From Gordius sp. MW1 (taxonomy: Eukaryota > Nematomorpha > Gordioida > Gordea > Gordiidae), in NCBI GenBank assembly GCA_964036665.1, contig OZ038527.1, positions 20,792,221 through 20,856,220 on the forward strand: a stretch of 64,000 nucleotides of DNA, written 5' to 3'. Below the pieces are notes generated by a model. The model searched no databases and was not told where the DNA came from. It saw only the letters and a list, made by a program, of their open reading frames with translations. Below are positions 23,301 to 47,545 of the stretch, piece after piece. The translations under genes were made by a program, and so were the position numbers. Positions within the stretch are counted from its first letter, which is position 1. Each line of letters begins with the position of its first letter.

Positions 23301-25103
23301 TGAGTTCAAAATTCTTTTTAATATAACGGTTCTTAAAATTTTTACCTAATATGAGATTTTTAACACTATAACCGATGTATTGAATATTAATACTTCAATG
23401 AATTCTATCGGTGTTAAAATTACTTTTCTTTCTCTTTAGTTGAAGATTTGCCCACTTTGCACATTACCTATGCCTAAATTGTTATCTTAATTTTAAACTT
23501 TATGTGTATTAAATTTACATAGATTGATTTTAGTTTTAATATAAAAAACAAGTGCTACTATAACAAATATTTTAGCCAAAAAAATCACGAAAATTCCTCA
23601 ATAAAATTAAAATTCTTTAATATATACCCGCAATGTGAGGCATGACTTCGCATGAGGGTAAGGCTTAATTTATTGGATTGGAATTCGGCGGTTATTTAAT
23701 AGCGATGCTAATGTTTTAATCAAAATAATTTAACGCCTTTTCACATTTAAAAGAGATGTAAGGTGTTAAACGCGATAAAAGACGTGCGGGGTCATTTACA
23801 CCTGTTTAAGAGGAGTACGTGTAGCCCCTTTTGTTATGTAGTAACCGGTGAAACTAAAATGGCAAAAATTACGATTACTTTTATCAATTAAATGTTTTGG
23901 TGGTTTGTTTGTTAGTTAACCACGAGCCGGATTGTACTCTGTGTTCGGCGATGAGTTCATGTCAAAATATAACTTTTAAAATAAATGTTTTTTGAAAAAT
24001 TTTAAAATGATCAAAAAGTTATATTTATATAGCTAATATGGTTTTCTTTAAATGGCATATTACTCATGAGCCATGATTCATAAACTTATAGGCTTATTCG
24101 AACTCTGTAGTTTTGGAATAAAATAAATTAAGTCTTTTTTAATTAAATAGTAAATTTATTGTTGTGCGTCTTTAATTTTTATTGTAATTACTCTATTTAT
24201 AAATTCTATCTTTATAATCATTATTACTGTGAGATATTATTATTACCTGTTAAATAAGTTTAAATAAACGTGTAAGACATAATAATGTTTTGAATAAACA
24301 TATTATAATAACTTATCTTATTGTTTACGTATAATGAACTTTAATATAAAAATAAGTTAAATCCGGAAACTAATTTATACAATTATATATTGCACTCACT
24401 CAGCATTTTATACATCACACAAAAATTCATAAATAAATTAATAAATTTACCAATTTATGAATTTTTTAATTCCAGTTCCAACGTAACTTATAGATATATT
24501 CTTGACCTAGATCATTTGTGTTTTTATTTCAGACTCTCTTACATAAAATTACATAGAGGTTAAATAGATAGGCTATAAATCTGTATATATGTTTTTTAAA
24601 CCTTCTATTTTGTCAGGTCCTTACAACGCAATTTGAAAAGACAAAATATCGTTATATCTTATCACCAACATATTATTCTGTAAAAAATTAAAAACCAATA
24701 GGTGAATTTTGTATTAAAAGGTTAAGAAAATAAATAGATAGGTTGCACGTCCAGCTTTGGTGCGACTTTTAAAGATAGAAGATGGGCGAATTGCATAAAT
24801 ATAAATTAAATTATTAATTTGATTTGTAAAAAGTTATTTTTTAAAATAAAAATTCAATGTTTCTTAGAAGTGGACTTTTGCCGGTAATGTGAAGATTTAA
24901 TTAGTTGCGCAATGAGGAGGGGTAAAATAAGGATTTTCTGAACTTTTTGACCGTTATAGTACTAAATCAAAAAATTAGATACGTATGTCTTTTTATGCTT
25001 CACGAACCCCCAAAACTAATGTTAGAAATTAATAAGCGAAAAATCACATACCTTTCACGACTTTATTCATAATAAATGCTAAGGGATTGATCAAATTATA
25101 GGT
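20388..25103. other. Hedgehog intron 1, left part
   Basis: AT-rich sequence without recognised exons. It holds a hAT-type MITE (22201-22477) and a short inverted repeat (CACACCCACACT at 22782-22793 with AGTGTGGGTGTG at 22822-22833). Open frames near 20910 and 21580 show only AT-biased residues. Confidence 0.6.
22201..22477. mobile_element. hAT-type MITE, CAGGCGCGTAGCC ends
   Basis: It begins CAGGCGCGTAGCCAGG and ends CCTTGGCTACGCGCC. The 8-mer TAAGACGC flanks it exactly on both sides (22193-22200 and 22478-22485), an 8-bp target duplication. It is the best-preserved evidence that the GGCGTAGCC family moves by a hAT transposase. It lies in Hedgehog intron 1. Confidence 0.85.
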
Positions 25104-26870
25104 ATTAATTGCTATGCAATTTATGGGCTCGTTTTTGGTTGTCCGTTGTCCGTCCGTCCGTTACCCTCCTATCTATTTGCATTGGGTATATTAGGTTATC
25201 GATTTTTTAAATTAATGCATGAGAAAAAGGTGCCCCACCCCTCATCTCTATCTCCCTCGCTGTGTTATTTTTTTAATTAATGCATAAGAGGTGCCCCACC
25301 CCTCATCTCTATCTCCCTCGCTTTTGGGCGGGGTCGGGTTTTAATTGCTACGTTAAATTAATGCATAAGTATATCTATTCGTTTTTGAATTGGGTAACAT
25401 TGATATTAATTGCTATAATTACCCTATGCCCTCCACTACAAGGGCCTATGCCTCTACTGATATGGGTCCCTGTGCCCCTACAAAAGCCTATGCCTCTATT
25501 AATGTGGGTTCGAACCCCGGCGAACGTTCTGAATTGCTGGTTCGATTCCCGGAGAGGGCAAAATTTTTTTTTATTTTTTAAATTAAATTAATATATTTTT
25601 CCTGTTCCTACCATTGATAATATGACTTTTTGGCCGTCCGCTTGTTCTATTATTGTTTCATTTTATTATATAATAAACATAAATAAAAGTTGTTTACTTT
25701 TAATTGCTATGCAATTTAACTAGTTTTTGGGTTAGAATCCCGGAGTTTTTTTGACTCTTATGATTGTTCTTGTTACTATCATTGATAATATGACTTTTTG
25801 GCCGTCCGCTGGCTGCTGACCAATGAAAAAAATGACCATTGGCCAAAATGTGAATCCGAGTTTATTTTTTCGTTTTTTTTTGACTATTATGATTGTTCCT
25901 GTTACTACCATTGCTATTATGACTTTTTGGCCGTCCGCTGGCTCCTGACCGATGGAAAAATGACCATTGGCCAAAATGTGAATCGAAATTATTTTTTTCG
26001 TTTTTTTTGACTATTATGATTGTTCCTGTTCCTACCATTGCTATTATGACTTTTTGGCTGTCCGCTGGCTGCTGACCAATGGAATAAAATGACCATTGGC
26101 CAAAATGTGATTCGAAAATTTTTTTTTCGTTTTTTTTGACTATTATGAATTTATATCCACTTTTACCGTGTCCTGGCTGCTGACCAATGGAAAAAAATGA
26201 CCATTGGCCAAAATGTGATTCGAAAATTTTTTTTTCGTTTTTTTTTACTCTTATGAATTTATATCCATTTTTACCGTGTGCTGGCTGCTGACCAATGGAA
26301 GAAAATGACCATTGGCCAAAGTGAGCATCAAATTTTTTTTTCCGTTTTTTTGGCTATCATTGACTTATAGAGTATCTGTCGGTACTGACCAATGGAGAAA
26401 AAATGACCATTCGCCAAATTTTTGATTTTTTTAATTAAAAATTGTTCAAATTGAACAAAAAATTTCTCCCAACAATTCTGCAAATTCTTAACATTGTGAT
26501 GTTTTATAATATAATGTTTGTTAGACCCATAATCACTAAAGGCCGTAAAAACTAATGTAATACGCAACTAGATGCAAACACTAAATCTAACCCTAACCCT
26601 TGCCTATATTACATTTTTACATTTTGCCTATAAATGGAAAATTTGTATAAATAATTAATTAATCATTAGGCATTTAATACCCCCCTATAGGCATTCTCGC
26701 CCCTTCCCATCTTTCTCGCCACTTCCCACCTTTCTCGCCCATAAATTGCATAGCAAATATGATACATTTATACGAAGTATAGATGAGTCGTCCCCACTTC
26801 CCTTCCCCCCTTCCCTTCCCCCCTTCCCTTTCCCCTCCCCCTTCCCACGAGGGCCGAAGGCCCGAGTTTT
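25104..26870 (+). mobile_element. Helentron-like element, full-length copy A (Hedgehog intron)
   Basis: The 5' subterminal repeat GCTATGCAATTTATGGGC (25111-25128) is repeated in inverse near the 3' end (26737-26754). Between them are GTCC repeats, two copies of a GTGCCCCACCCCTCATC block, GGTTCGAACCCCGG and GGTTCGATTCCCGGAGAG motifs (25507-25556), about six minisatellite units of 100-130 bp (25790-26420) and CTAACCCTAACCCT (26587-26600). The 3' end has a hairpin GGGCCGAAGGCCC (26851-26863) followed by T residues. Subterminal inverted repeats, central tandem repeats and a 3' hairpin before T are the described architecture of non-autonomous Helentrons (DINE-1/HINE type). No Rep/helicase is encoded. 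Confidence 0.75.
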
Positions 26871-28115
26871 TTTTTATAAATTTTTTAAATGTTTGAAGAA
26901 CCAATTGTGATCAGCATTAATGTTTTTAAACTAGAAACGATATTGTTTCTTTTCCTTTAACATAAAAACTAATGCCGGTAACTTTTTGATAATGGATCTT
27001 TGTCAAATATGTTTATTTAACAAAACTAGATGAGAGGTAAGCTATATAACTACCCATTATTAGACTAAAATTTATATTTGTAGGTAAATTTGTATACCAT
27101 TTCTACATGCAAATATTATATTTAAAGAGAAATCACGAAATAGCGGACATATTGTATATATTTTTTGCACCTTAATCTTAACAGAGATCTGGGAACAAAT
27201 TTTTAATTTTGCAAAGTGGCGAAATCAAAATCCATTTGATAAAAAAGTATAAAATCAATATTAGGTCCTGTTACAAAACCTTAATTTGGTGGACTTGAGT
27301 ATGTTCAAATCGGTCATGTAAACCTATAATCACTTTTTTCAAACTTCGGTATAACGAAACAAAACCAAATAAAAACTTTTTAGGAGTTAGTGAAACGAAT
27401 GTACCATTGGGCAGGACATAAATAAAAAACGACTAGACCTAAATTTTGACATTTGCGAACCTCATGACAAATTTGATACAAATTCATTAAAATGCGCCTA
27501 AACCAATAAAAGTGTATAATAGGACAACACTAAACGGCATGTGTTTTTCTTGAGAATTCTTAAATATTCTCTTTAAGGGAAGAAAATGAATGAAGATCCA
27601 ATAAGTTTTCATTTTTGTAAAACCCATTATTTTTTGTAACACCCTAATGCCTCAAGGATTTCGTGTCAAGAGGGGAATTTCATCTCCTAAAACTTTTTAT
27701 CCGGGCAGAAAATTAGTCCAAAACGCGAGCATAAACTGGTTACACTTTATTTCAAGAGCTTAAATTAACCAAATCTTTGAGATAATAAATTAAGATCCGT
27801 ATTGGAGGAGCTAGTAAATGTTGTTAAGTGCTATTAGAAAATTGTGATCACAACTAGGCTTTGATAAAAAAGCTATATAGAGGATTTAATTAAAAAGAAT
27901 CGTTGTTTCAAAGCATAAACTCTTTTTTACTTATTAATCTGCTCAGTTATAAAATTATTTAAAGATTTTTATTCCCCAATGCAATTAATTTTAGGCACCA
28001 GCAAAGTGCCAATTTCATGATTCTTCTCCACGGACATTAAACCGTAAAAACTTAATTTTTTACCTACGATATTCACCTATAAAGAATGAGTATGAGTGAC
28101 AATAAAAGAACGTAC
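26871..28115. other. Hedgehog intron 1, right part
   Basis: AT-rich intron sequence between the Helentron-like copy and the exon 1 donor GTACGT (28110-28115). Nothing recognisable. Confidence 0.6.
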
Positions 28116-28910
28116 GTGCGTCATGAAGCGGTCTTTGGTTTGCTTAAAGATTATGTTTGGATTATCGTTTCGAACCAAGGCAATACCCAAATTTCCCAAT
28201 AGCTCTAGGGTGTTAGTTGGAACGGGGGAGGGGGTCGTATAATATAATGGTTCAGGAGATGCGATTAAGGACCGCAGGGCCCCGTAAGATGATGTCCCAT
28301 AGTTTAACCGGTTCGTGTCCTCGACTCGATTTGATAGGATGTTTTGTAGGGATTTTTTGATCGATTGATTGGCGTAAATAGCGGGGCAAGTGAAAGGTCC
28401 ACTGGCATAAGGATCGCTCTCTGGTACGTTGGGTTCGAATTGCTTTAGCACGAAAGCCCTGACTGCTCCGGCATTGCGTCGGGTTAAACTGTTTCGCATA
28501 GCGAAGGGTAATCCTGCCCCAACTTGGGGCAAACTACAATTTACGACTAGTACCAATAAATAAAGGATGACGGGACGCGAATTTACGATTGCAAGATTGT
28601 CGATTAGTACTCGATTTTTTAGGGCAAAGATCGTGATCGTCACAGATCCCACTAGGATGATTGAAGCATTTGATGGATAGATTAAGGATGCAATGACCAC
28701 TATGAGCGATAAAATAACTTTCCAAAGGCTGTTTTTGGCGATGCATCTGAATAATTTTTTCAATATATCCCTAAAAAATCCTCGATACTTTTGGTCTTTG
28801 AAATGGGTTGATGCTTGTCTCGGGTAGCACGCAACTAGGCTAGGACCAAATCTGAGAGTTTTATAAGGCGGGATCGGGGTTGGGATTAATTGAATCAATG
28901 ATCGATTCAT
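28116..28910 (-). CDS. hh: Hedgehog exon 1 (N-terminus, divergent)
   Basis: 265 codons from ATG 28908-28910 to donor CAC/GTACGT. Residues 154-165 (VLKQFEPNVPES) and YASG (168-171) correspond to the KQFIPNVAEKTLGASG region of Hedgehogs. NPNIIFKQTKDRFMT (250-264) corresponds to NPDIIFKDE..RLMT just before the exon 1/2 junction. A hydrophobic stretch (113-124) directly before Cys125 could be the signal segment ahead of the palmitoylated Cys. Oddities: about 110 residues precede it, with two more hydrophobic stretches (65-80, 83-97). Some 55 extra residues sit between YASG and NPNII. The acidic EENTGA-like calcium loop after IIFK is missing. The start is the only Met before residue 138; an in-frame TAG lies upstream. 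An upstream coding exon cannot be excluded. Confidence 0.87.
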
Positions 28911-31732
28911 GATTCTAAAGCACTTTACTTTAATGCTATGCAAAGCATGAAAATGATGGATGATCGAATGGATCTAACTGTTTATAGGTTTATAAGAAGT
29001 CGTAACGCCCCCCACCAATGACGTCAAAATTTAGTCACGACTCAGCAATGCTGCAAAAGCCCCATTCCATTTCTAAGATCCGCATGCTACTTTTAAGAAT
29101 TGTGTTTTTAATTGCTGTTGTGTGCGTGGCAAATTAGTCATCGAACAATATAATATTATTGGAGGTGAGATCAATCACCTATTTTAGTCGGGAGAAGGAT
29201 TGGTTATATAATCTATGGCATTGTCATCATAAGCGCGAACGGATAATGAGATTTGTAGAAAATTGCTCAAAGAGTGTCACTAAATTTTAAATGTAGGAAT
29301 TATAAAAAGCGGCACTGAGTGTCTGAATTTTGGAAATTTTCATTAGTCCGACAGAGTGGAATTTTGGAATTTATCGACGTGCGATACAAAGCGTTAATTT
29401 TAAAATAATTTGGAGGGGAAGTAAGGTGTATTAAAAAATGATAAATTAATCAAAATCACTCGAAAGCAATTAAAGTCAATTGCTGCTGCTGTTTAAGGGT
29501 ATGATATTATGAATAAAGCTTTCCACAAATCGCAATCACTAAGCCGCCCGCGAGCTAACGAGCTTGTTGTAATGTTTGCTCAAAAGATCAAACTAAACAC
29601 TGACCCTCCCCCATAAACTTATTCGCTGATATTTTTATAATTTATATAAAGGAGGTAGCGGCTATTTATGTAAACAACACTTATGCCACCCCCCCCCCCC
29701 TTAATTTTAATTCGGTGGATTTTAAAGAAAACAAAAAAATATTATAAACAGGGGCTTAAGGAGGTTAGCCATTGATTTAATATAATTTTAACACCCCCTC
29801 TTATACCTGTAAGGAGCAAGAGCGACGCAAAAAAACTTTTAATATGCTTCTAAACCTAAACTTTGTGTATTTGCACAGAGACTAGATGTGCAAATACAGT
29901 CCATTGTGGCCGTAATCTGATATCCAGCATAGTATTACAAGGAAATTATGGCATTTCAATAAACACCGCGATTAAATTATAGCAAAACTTGTATAAAATA
30001 AATTTAAAAAAATGAAAATAATATCACAGTTTTGAACTTTTTACATTAAAAAAAAGACAATACGTTGACCAGAGTTTTCCGTTAGAGAGATATAAAGGTA
30101 AACTCATTACACAACGAATGACAAGTAGGTGCGAAATTTGGCCACGAGATTATTATTATGTGAAATCATTAGATTTACATGAGGGGTTATTTAGGGTTAA
30201 ATTGGTCTACTTATAAAAATGCTCAAATCTTAAATCCGACCCGTTCCAATTTTTTAGCATGGTCCAATTTTTCCATTATTTTATGTCAGTTTAATTATAA
30301 TTATTTTTTGTTCGTTTCTAAAATTCAAGGCACATTTTAAATAGTAAATTTCCTAAACATAAAAACGGAGGTTTGAAGTTTAGAGCTATTTATTTCCCGT
30401 CCAAAAGGATTTCACTTCATAAGCCACATACCAAAATTTTAATAATCCAAAATAACATATTTTTCCAACTCATAAATTGATATTTCCAACCTATCCCCGA
30501 CCGACAAATTATTTTTAAAACACGAAATTGACCCTAAAACTTGGACGACTCGACTATTATAATAGTATCTAAGCTCGAAATTGACTACTAAGCCCTACCC
30601 TTGTTAAATTAATCCAGTATTAAGTTTAAGGTCGAAAATCAAGCACCATTACTTATTTATTTAGTAACTTCTTCTCAAATCAACTAATATTAATGACATA
30701 GTAATGCAATGTCAATTTTTTCAACTAGAAGCAAATTTTTAATTAAAACCCATTGAGTTCGGTTTCGTGTGACTCATGCTAGGCTCTGAACCCTCTAAAA
30801 TGATTGGAATTTTGTGCTAAGTTTAAAAGGCGTTAATAGCCCTACACATAAATATTTAAGTATTGTATTCTGAAATCCCTTTGGTTAAAAGACTACACTC
30901 CTTTTATCATTCTAAAAATTGTTATGTAATGGAAGATATGTTTTAGATTTTAAAATAAAAATAGTTAGCAAGTGTGTTTTTTACTTTAAAATAAACCATT
31001 AACATACACGTTTCGATGTATGTTATAAATGATACGTTTCTGGGTTGTGTTGATTCGAAAATCTCTTAAACTATGGCCTTAGGTCTTAGTTTTTTTTACA
31101 TGAGTAAGCTCTTCTGTCGAATTTGTCTTAAATTGGTAGAGGAATATGAAATGAGCACCACGCATTGCCTTTATAATAAATTCAAATAAATTCGGCAAAT
31201 ATTTCCTCAGCCAGGCTCGTCTCAAAAGCTACCCTACATATCAGTTTTGAAGCCCTTCGACCCGACCCATCGGCTCCTGGTGTACTCCTCAAATGGGATT
31301 TATGCATAAACATTTCGCCCCCTCTAACTATAACACTCTCGCAAGACTTCAAGAAAGCAAACACCAGGCCTCTTTCATCGCCTCAAACTCAAAATTGGCA
31401 TGCGCAGCCCAGCCTGTCAATATTCCATATGCCCTTCGGCCAAGTTAAATTTTAATATGATATGTTTGTCAAAATGTTAATTTTATCATCCGCTTTGGTG
31501 TTTAAAATTTTTTCATTTTCATTATGTTTCTAATAAATAAAACTATGCAAATTAATTTTTTTTACATTTTCTATCTTTCATCTTAGTTACTTAATGACAA
31601 GTGCCTTAAAAATAACCGGCTAAAATATATTTAATTTTAACGAGCAAACTTTACCTAACTTTAAAATCCATTTCGAAACTATCGTAGACAATTCGCAGTT
31701 ACTTTTAGGTGCAATAAAGAACCTGTATACTA
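28911..31732. other. intergenic DNA, Hedgehog 5' side to EFTUD2 3' side
   Basis: No gene is recognised. It contains the promoter candidates near 29 kb and poly-C at 29691-29700. A slightly GC-richer patch at 31190-31440 has open frames on both strands but no motif I can name. Confidence 0.5.
28981..29026 (-). promoter_or_regulatory. possible Hedgehog core promoter (TATA, CCAAT/CRE)
   Basis: On the minus strand TATAAA occurs at 28981-28986 and 28989-28994, about 70-80 bp before the Hedgehog ATG. A palindromic TGACGTCA (29019-29026) overlaps a plus-strand CCAAT (29015-29019). The spacing is reasonable for a core promoter. In an AT-rich genome the TATA boxes alone mean little; the CRE-like palindrome is the stronger element. 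Confidence 0.3.
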
Positions 31733-31738
31733 TTTATT
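31733..31738 (-). promoter_or_regulatory. EFTUD2 polyadenylation signal
   Basis: AATAAA on the minus strand 62 nt after the EFTUD2 stop codon, a normal distance for a compact 3' UTR. Confidence 0.5.
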
Positions 31739-31799
31739 ACAAACTACAATAAAGTAATATTTACAAAAATTACCGATTATTACAAATCAATAATGATAT

Positions 31800-43661
<11,862 letters not shown>

Positions 43662-46333
43662 TTTTTAGAAACTAATGTGCTACAAGTATAACTGCGGTTG
43701 ACTACAACTCTGTCACCTTTCAACATTTTCAACTCTTGTCATTATTACGCAGAGACTAATTAGTCTATGTTATTTCGACTGGCCTAGACATTGGTTAGAT
43801 AACGAGCCTAAAAGTAAGTAATGGCTGTCAATGCCTCGTAATAACTTATCGAAAATGTTTAAATTTATTTTAGGGTATTATAGCATGTTCACAAGGGGAA
43901 AAACAATAAGCATTAAGTTAACGATACATACAGAAACGTGTATATGTATTTGCATAATTTTAGGTAATTAACACAATATTTGACACTAATTGGAATACAT
44001 CACAGGTATCTTAAAGAGCTTACACTATAGGATGTCCTAAATTGTGTTGATTGCTATATGTTTATCAATGGCTATAGCATTTACCTTAAACATGGGTAGT
44101 GATGCGGAAAAACTGAGAAAAATCTCTATCTCGTCTCGAATAACCAAGATGAGACGAGAATTTGAAATTTGAGTCGAGATCGAGACGAAATTTTATATTC
44201 GGGATCCCTGCTTAAAATTTTCTTGATAGGCTTTCAGAATCACTTATAGTGAATTTAATTTATATTTTGAATGATTCACATCTAGGATATTACGGGATTC
44301 TTTTAATATTGGATATTTTACGCACCCAAGCTTAATTAATATTGAATCTATTTCCGGGTAAAATTTAAATTTTAATAACTTTAGCTTGTTCGATAAAAGA
44401 TGAGTGGCTTTAAAAACCTGTAAACTATTTTATTATATCTTCAGGTTACAAAACGAATCATCAGGTTACAAAACGAATCTTCAGGTTACAAAACAAAAGA
44501 CTGAACAAACTATAATTTTTGTAATATGGTAAGGTTGCGTAATAGTGGGGTGATACGCGTGATAGTGGAATGATACGCGTGAAGGCGAGACGATACAAAT
44601 TAGAATTCGAATATGACCAGACCGTGCTATAACCTCTGGTGCAGTCTATAACAATTTAATATACTTATATGTTTTTATCCTAAGAAATTATACAATAGGA
44701 ACATACAAACATGAGTTCTGAAGTAGTAAATATTACTAAAACATATTCAAATTTCGCAACAATTACACCCTCCTGTCTTATGTTATGATATTTTAAATCT
44801 TCAACAAATGGTTAAAGATTTTTTGAGCACCCTATCAACTTCTGTGCCTGCCCAACATTTGATTTTGGGAGCATCATTTACTAATTAAAAAGGCGTAATA
44901 GATTCAATCATGAGTCTTCCAAGATTTATGATTGAACTCATCATGGCACATCTCTAAACTTCTGAAGCTACAAATCACATTATGCATTAGTTTATCCATA
45001 TTACCGGTTGGCAAGTGCATTCTACATTCTAATCTATTTAATTTTTCTTAAATGTTACGATTTTGCAAAACAATAATATACATGGTCCTAAGTTTTATTA
45101 ATAAATAAATATTTTGGAGAAATTTTGTAAAAATTATACAAGTAAATATTTTTGGGCATTCTATAATATAGTTTCACACTATTTCAGAATAGATTAAATT
45201 CTTATATAAGTATTTGTTATGAAATTAGATACGTGCAATTTATTTAAACTTTAAACTTCTTATGTTACTAATTTGGTAACAATGCTACTTTTATTAGTTT
45301 TGTCAACTTTATAATGTTTGCAACTAATTTTATGTATGTGTTGATAAGTATCCACCCGCACCCTTGTGGTTTTTTTGACAATATATAATAAAAATCAATA
45401 AATATTTTAAGAACAAATGATAATATTTAAAATCAAATGTTTAAAACAGTGATCAAAAGCATTACTTATTTTTATCGATGCTAACTAAGGGTCCCAGCCA
45501 GTTCAAATATGGAATTAGGTTGACTAGCCACAAATTAATATGCCTAAATTCTTAAACTACTTATATTAATTCAAATTCTTTATGTGGTGGTGGTGGCAGA
45601 ATAGCTTTACAAATTTAATATTTTTAAAATCAGTCCATGTTATATAAACTGTTATTTTTATAAATTGGTAATTAACTTTATATAATTCAGGAACGTAGTG
45701 TACAAGTAACTTGTATTATATTATTTAGTTTTAATTAAAGATAAGAGCATTATAAAAACAAATATAAATTAAAACGATAGTAAGTAGTGGGCAAGATATA
45801 TTAATACCTTGTTCACAGAGTTTTTAAAAAAAAAATGGTTCGCCATATTAATTTTTTTAAATTTTCTTTAATTATATTTTTTTTTGCCGATAGAAGTTTA
45901 TTTCCAAATAATTATGTATGTTATATGCTAAATATATTAAATTAATAAGCTGGCATCGAGCCATGGATTGAGATTGTATTAGATTTTACAATTTCCATGG
46001 TGATTTTCTGCTTGATGAGAAAAATTCTTTGGGATCGTGTGTGATGGAGGTTATAAATTTTGAAGCTTGTTTGAGGAATTAACTACCCTCGGGACCTAAA
46101 TTACCGAGGGTCGTCGTGGCTACTACTGGTACGAAAATAATATTGCTGAGGTATTTGTATTTTTCCACTTTCTTTCTCTCAGTAGAAGAGATGAGGTCGG
46201 GAGAGGCGTTAGATTTGGCAAATATATCAACTGCAGTGAAATCCCAGCAGGCGTTTAGGCCACGAGCCAGGGATAATTGTTACACCGTGGGGTCTTTTAC
46301 CGTCTGTGGAGCTTAGGCCTAAAATTTAAAAAA
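43662..46333. other. intergenic DNA upstream of EFTUD2
   Basis: The EFTUD2 promoter must lie at the left side of this stretch; no TATA box or clear motif stands out. It contains a 20-bp unit (TCAGGTTACAAAACGAATC) repeated three times at 44442-44502. There is also a purine/GAGACGAG-rich repeat at 44100-44215 ending GGGATCCCTG, probably a diverged transposon. No gene is seen. Confidence 0.5.
44442..44502. repeat. 20-bp tandem repeat x3
   Basis: CAGGTTACAAAACGAATC-type units occur three times head to tail with few differences. Confidence 0.85.
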
Positions 46334-46489
46334 AACTATGGCAAAATTTACACAGTATAAATTTTTTTTAAGGCAAGACACAGCGATCCATTGTTCTCCA
46401 CGACGTTTAAACCCCGAAAAATTTCAAATAGCAAAAAAAGAATTTGAAGAAATGAGGAGATTATGAATAATACGACCTTCACATAGCAA

Positions 46490-47122
46490 ATGGTCATCCC
46501 CCTTACACATGGTCCCAAAAGAGGCCCCAGAGACATGGCGTCCATGGGAGATTTTAGAATGCTTAATTACGCAACAAGACCTGATAGATACCCGATACCA
46601 CATTTACATGATTTTACTTTAAATCTAACAGGCAAATTCATTTTTTCAAAGTTGGATTTGGTGAAAGCTTACCATCAAATTCCGGTGGCACCAGAGGACA
46701 TCCCGAAGACCGCAATTACAACACCTTTTGGGCTGTTTGAATTTTTAGGAATGCCTTTCGGAGTTCGGAACGCAGCACAAACATTTCAGCGCCTCATAGA
46801 TGACATTTTTAATGGTTTGGATTTTGTATACGCCTACATTGATGATATACTTATCGCCAGTTCCACAGAACATGTACACAAATTACACCTCGCAACAGTT
46901 TTTAAACGATTACAAACATACGGTATTCGGCTATCAAAATGTTCTTTGGGGGTAAGATCATTAAACTTTCTTGGTCATCACGTCGATCAAAATGGCATAC
47001 GCCCCTTGTCAAACAAAATTGACGCGATTAGGGAATTTCCGATTCCTCAAACAATGAAGAGTTTGAAACGTTTTTTAGGTATGCTGAATTTTTATAGACG
47101 GTTTATACCAAATTGTGCTTAA
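46490..47122 (+). pseudogene. G3 reverse transcriptase
   Basis: The open part carries [37 protein letters not shown] and YIDDILIAS, the canonical Gypsy RT motifs with YIDD at the active site, and ends in [13 protein letters not shown]. The N-terminal fingers ([20 protein letters not shown]) lie in another frame upstream with a stop. Confidence 0.85.
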
Positions 47123-47545
47123 ATTTCGAAACCACTTACCGACCTATTAAACAATGATGAGAAAGAGATTAAAATAACGGACGCAGAAATTAATTCATTT
47201 AATCTCCTAAAACAAAGTATAATTAAAGCAACTAATTTAGGATTTTTAAAACCAAACTGTTGGTTAACGTTAACCACAGATGCTTCGAACATAGCAGTAG
47301 GGGGAGTTTTACACCAAATAATTGATAACAAACAACAACCATTAGCTTTTTTCTCTCAAAAACTATTAGCAGCTCAAACACGCTATAGTACATTTGGACG
47401 AGAATTACTAGCTATTTTTCTGGCGATTAAACATTTCAAACACATACTGGAAGGACGTCATTTCACTATATTTACGGATCATAAACCTTTAATTTATGCT
47501 TTCCAGGCAAAAGTTGATCGTTACTCACCCAGAGAGATTCGACAT
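47123..47545 (+). pseudogene. G3 RNase H
   Basis: Following the TAA at 47120 the same frame continues: LTTDASNIAVGGVL with the first catalytic Asp, QPLAFFSQKL, STFGRELLAI with the Glu, and FTDHKPLIYAF with the second Asp. Key residues are kept, so decay is recent apart from the stop. Confidence 0.8.

Noticed and set aside
25500-25560. possible tRNA gene around GGTTCGAACCCCGG
   Set aside because: Only the B-box/T-arm-like core is present. No acceptor stem, D-arm or anticodon arm can be folded, and the motif recurs inside a repeat family.
31182-31440. GC-richer patch with open frames on both strands upstream of the EFTUD2 3' end
   Set aside because: Looks like an old coding or retroelement scrap, but no motif could be matched to a family.
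44100-44215. possible hAT ends around GGGATCCCTG
   Set aside because: Only one end looks transposon-like and no matching inverted end or duplication is visible.
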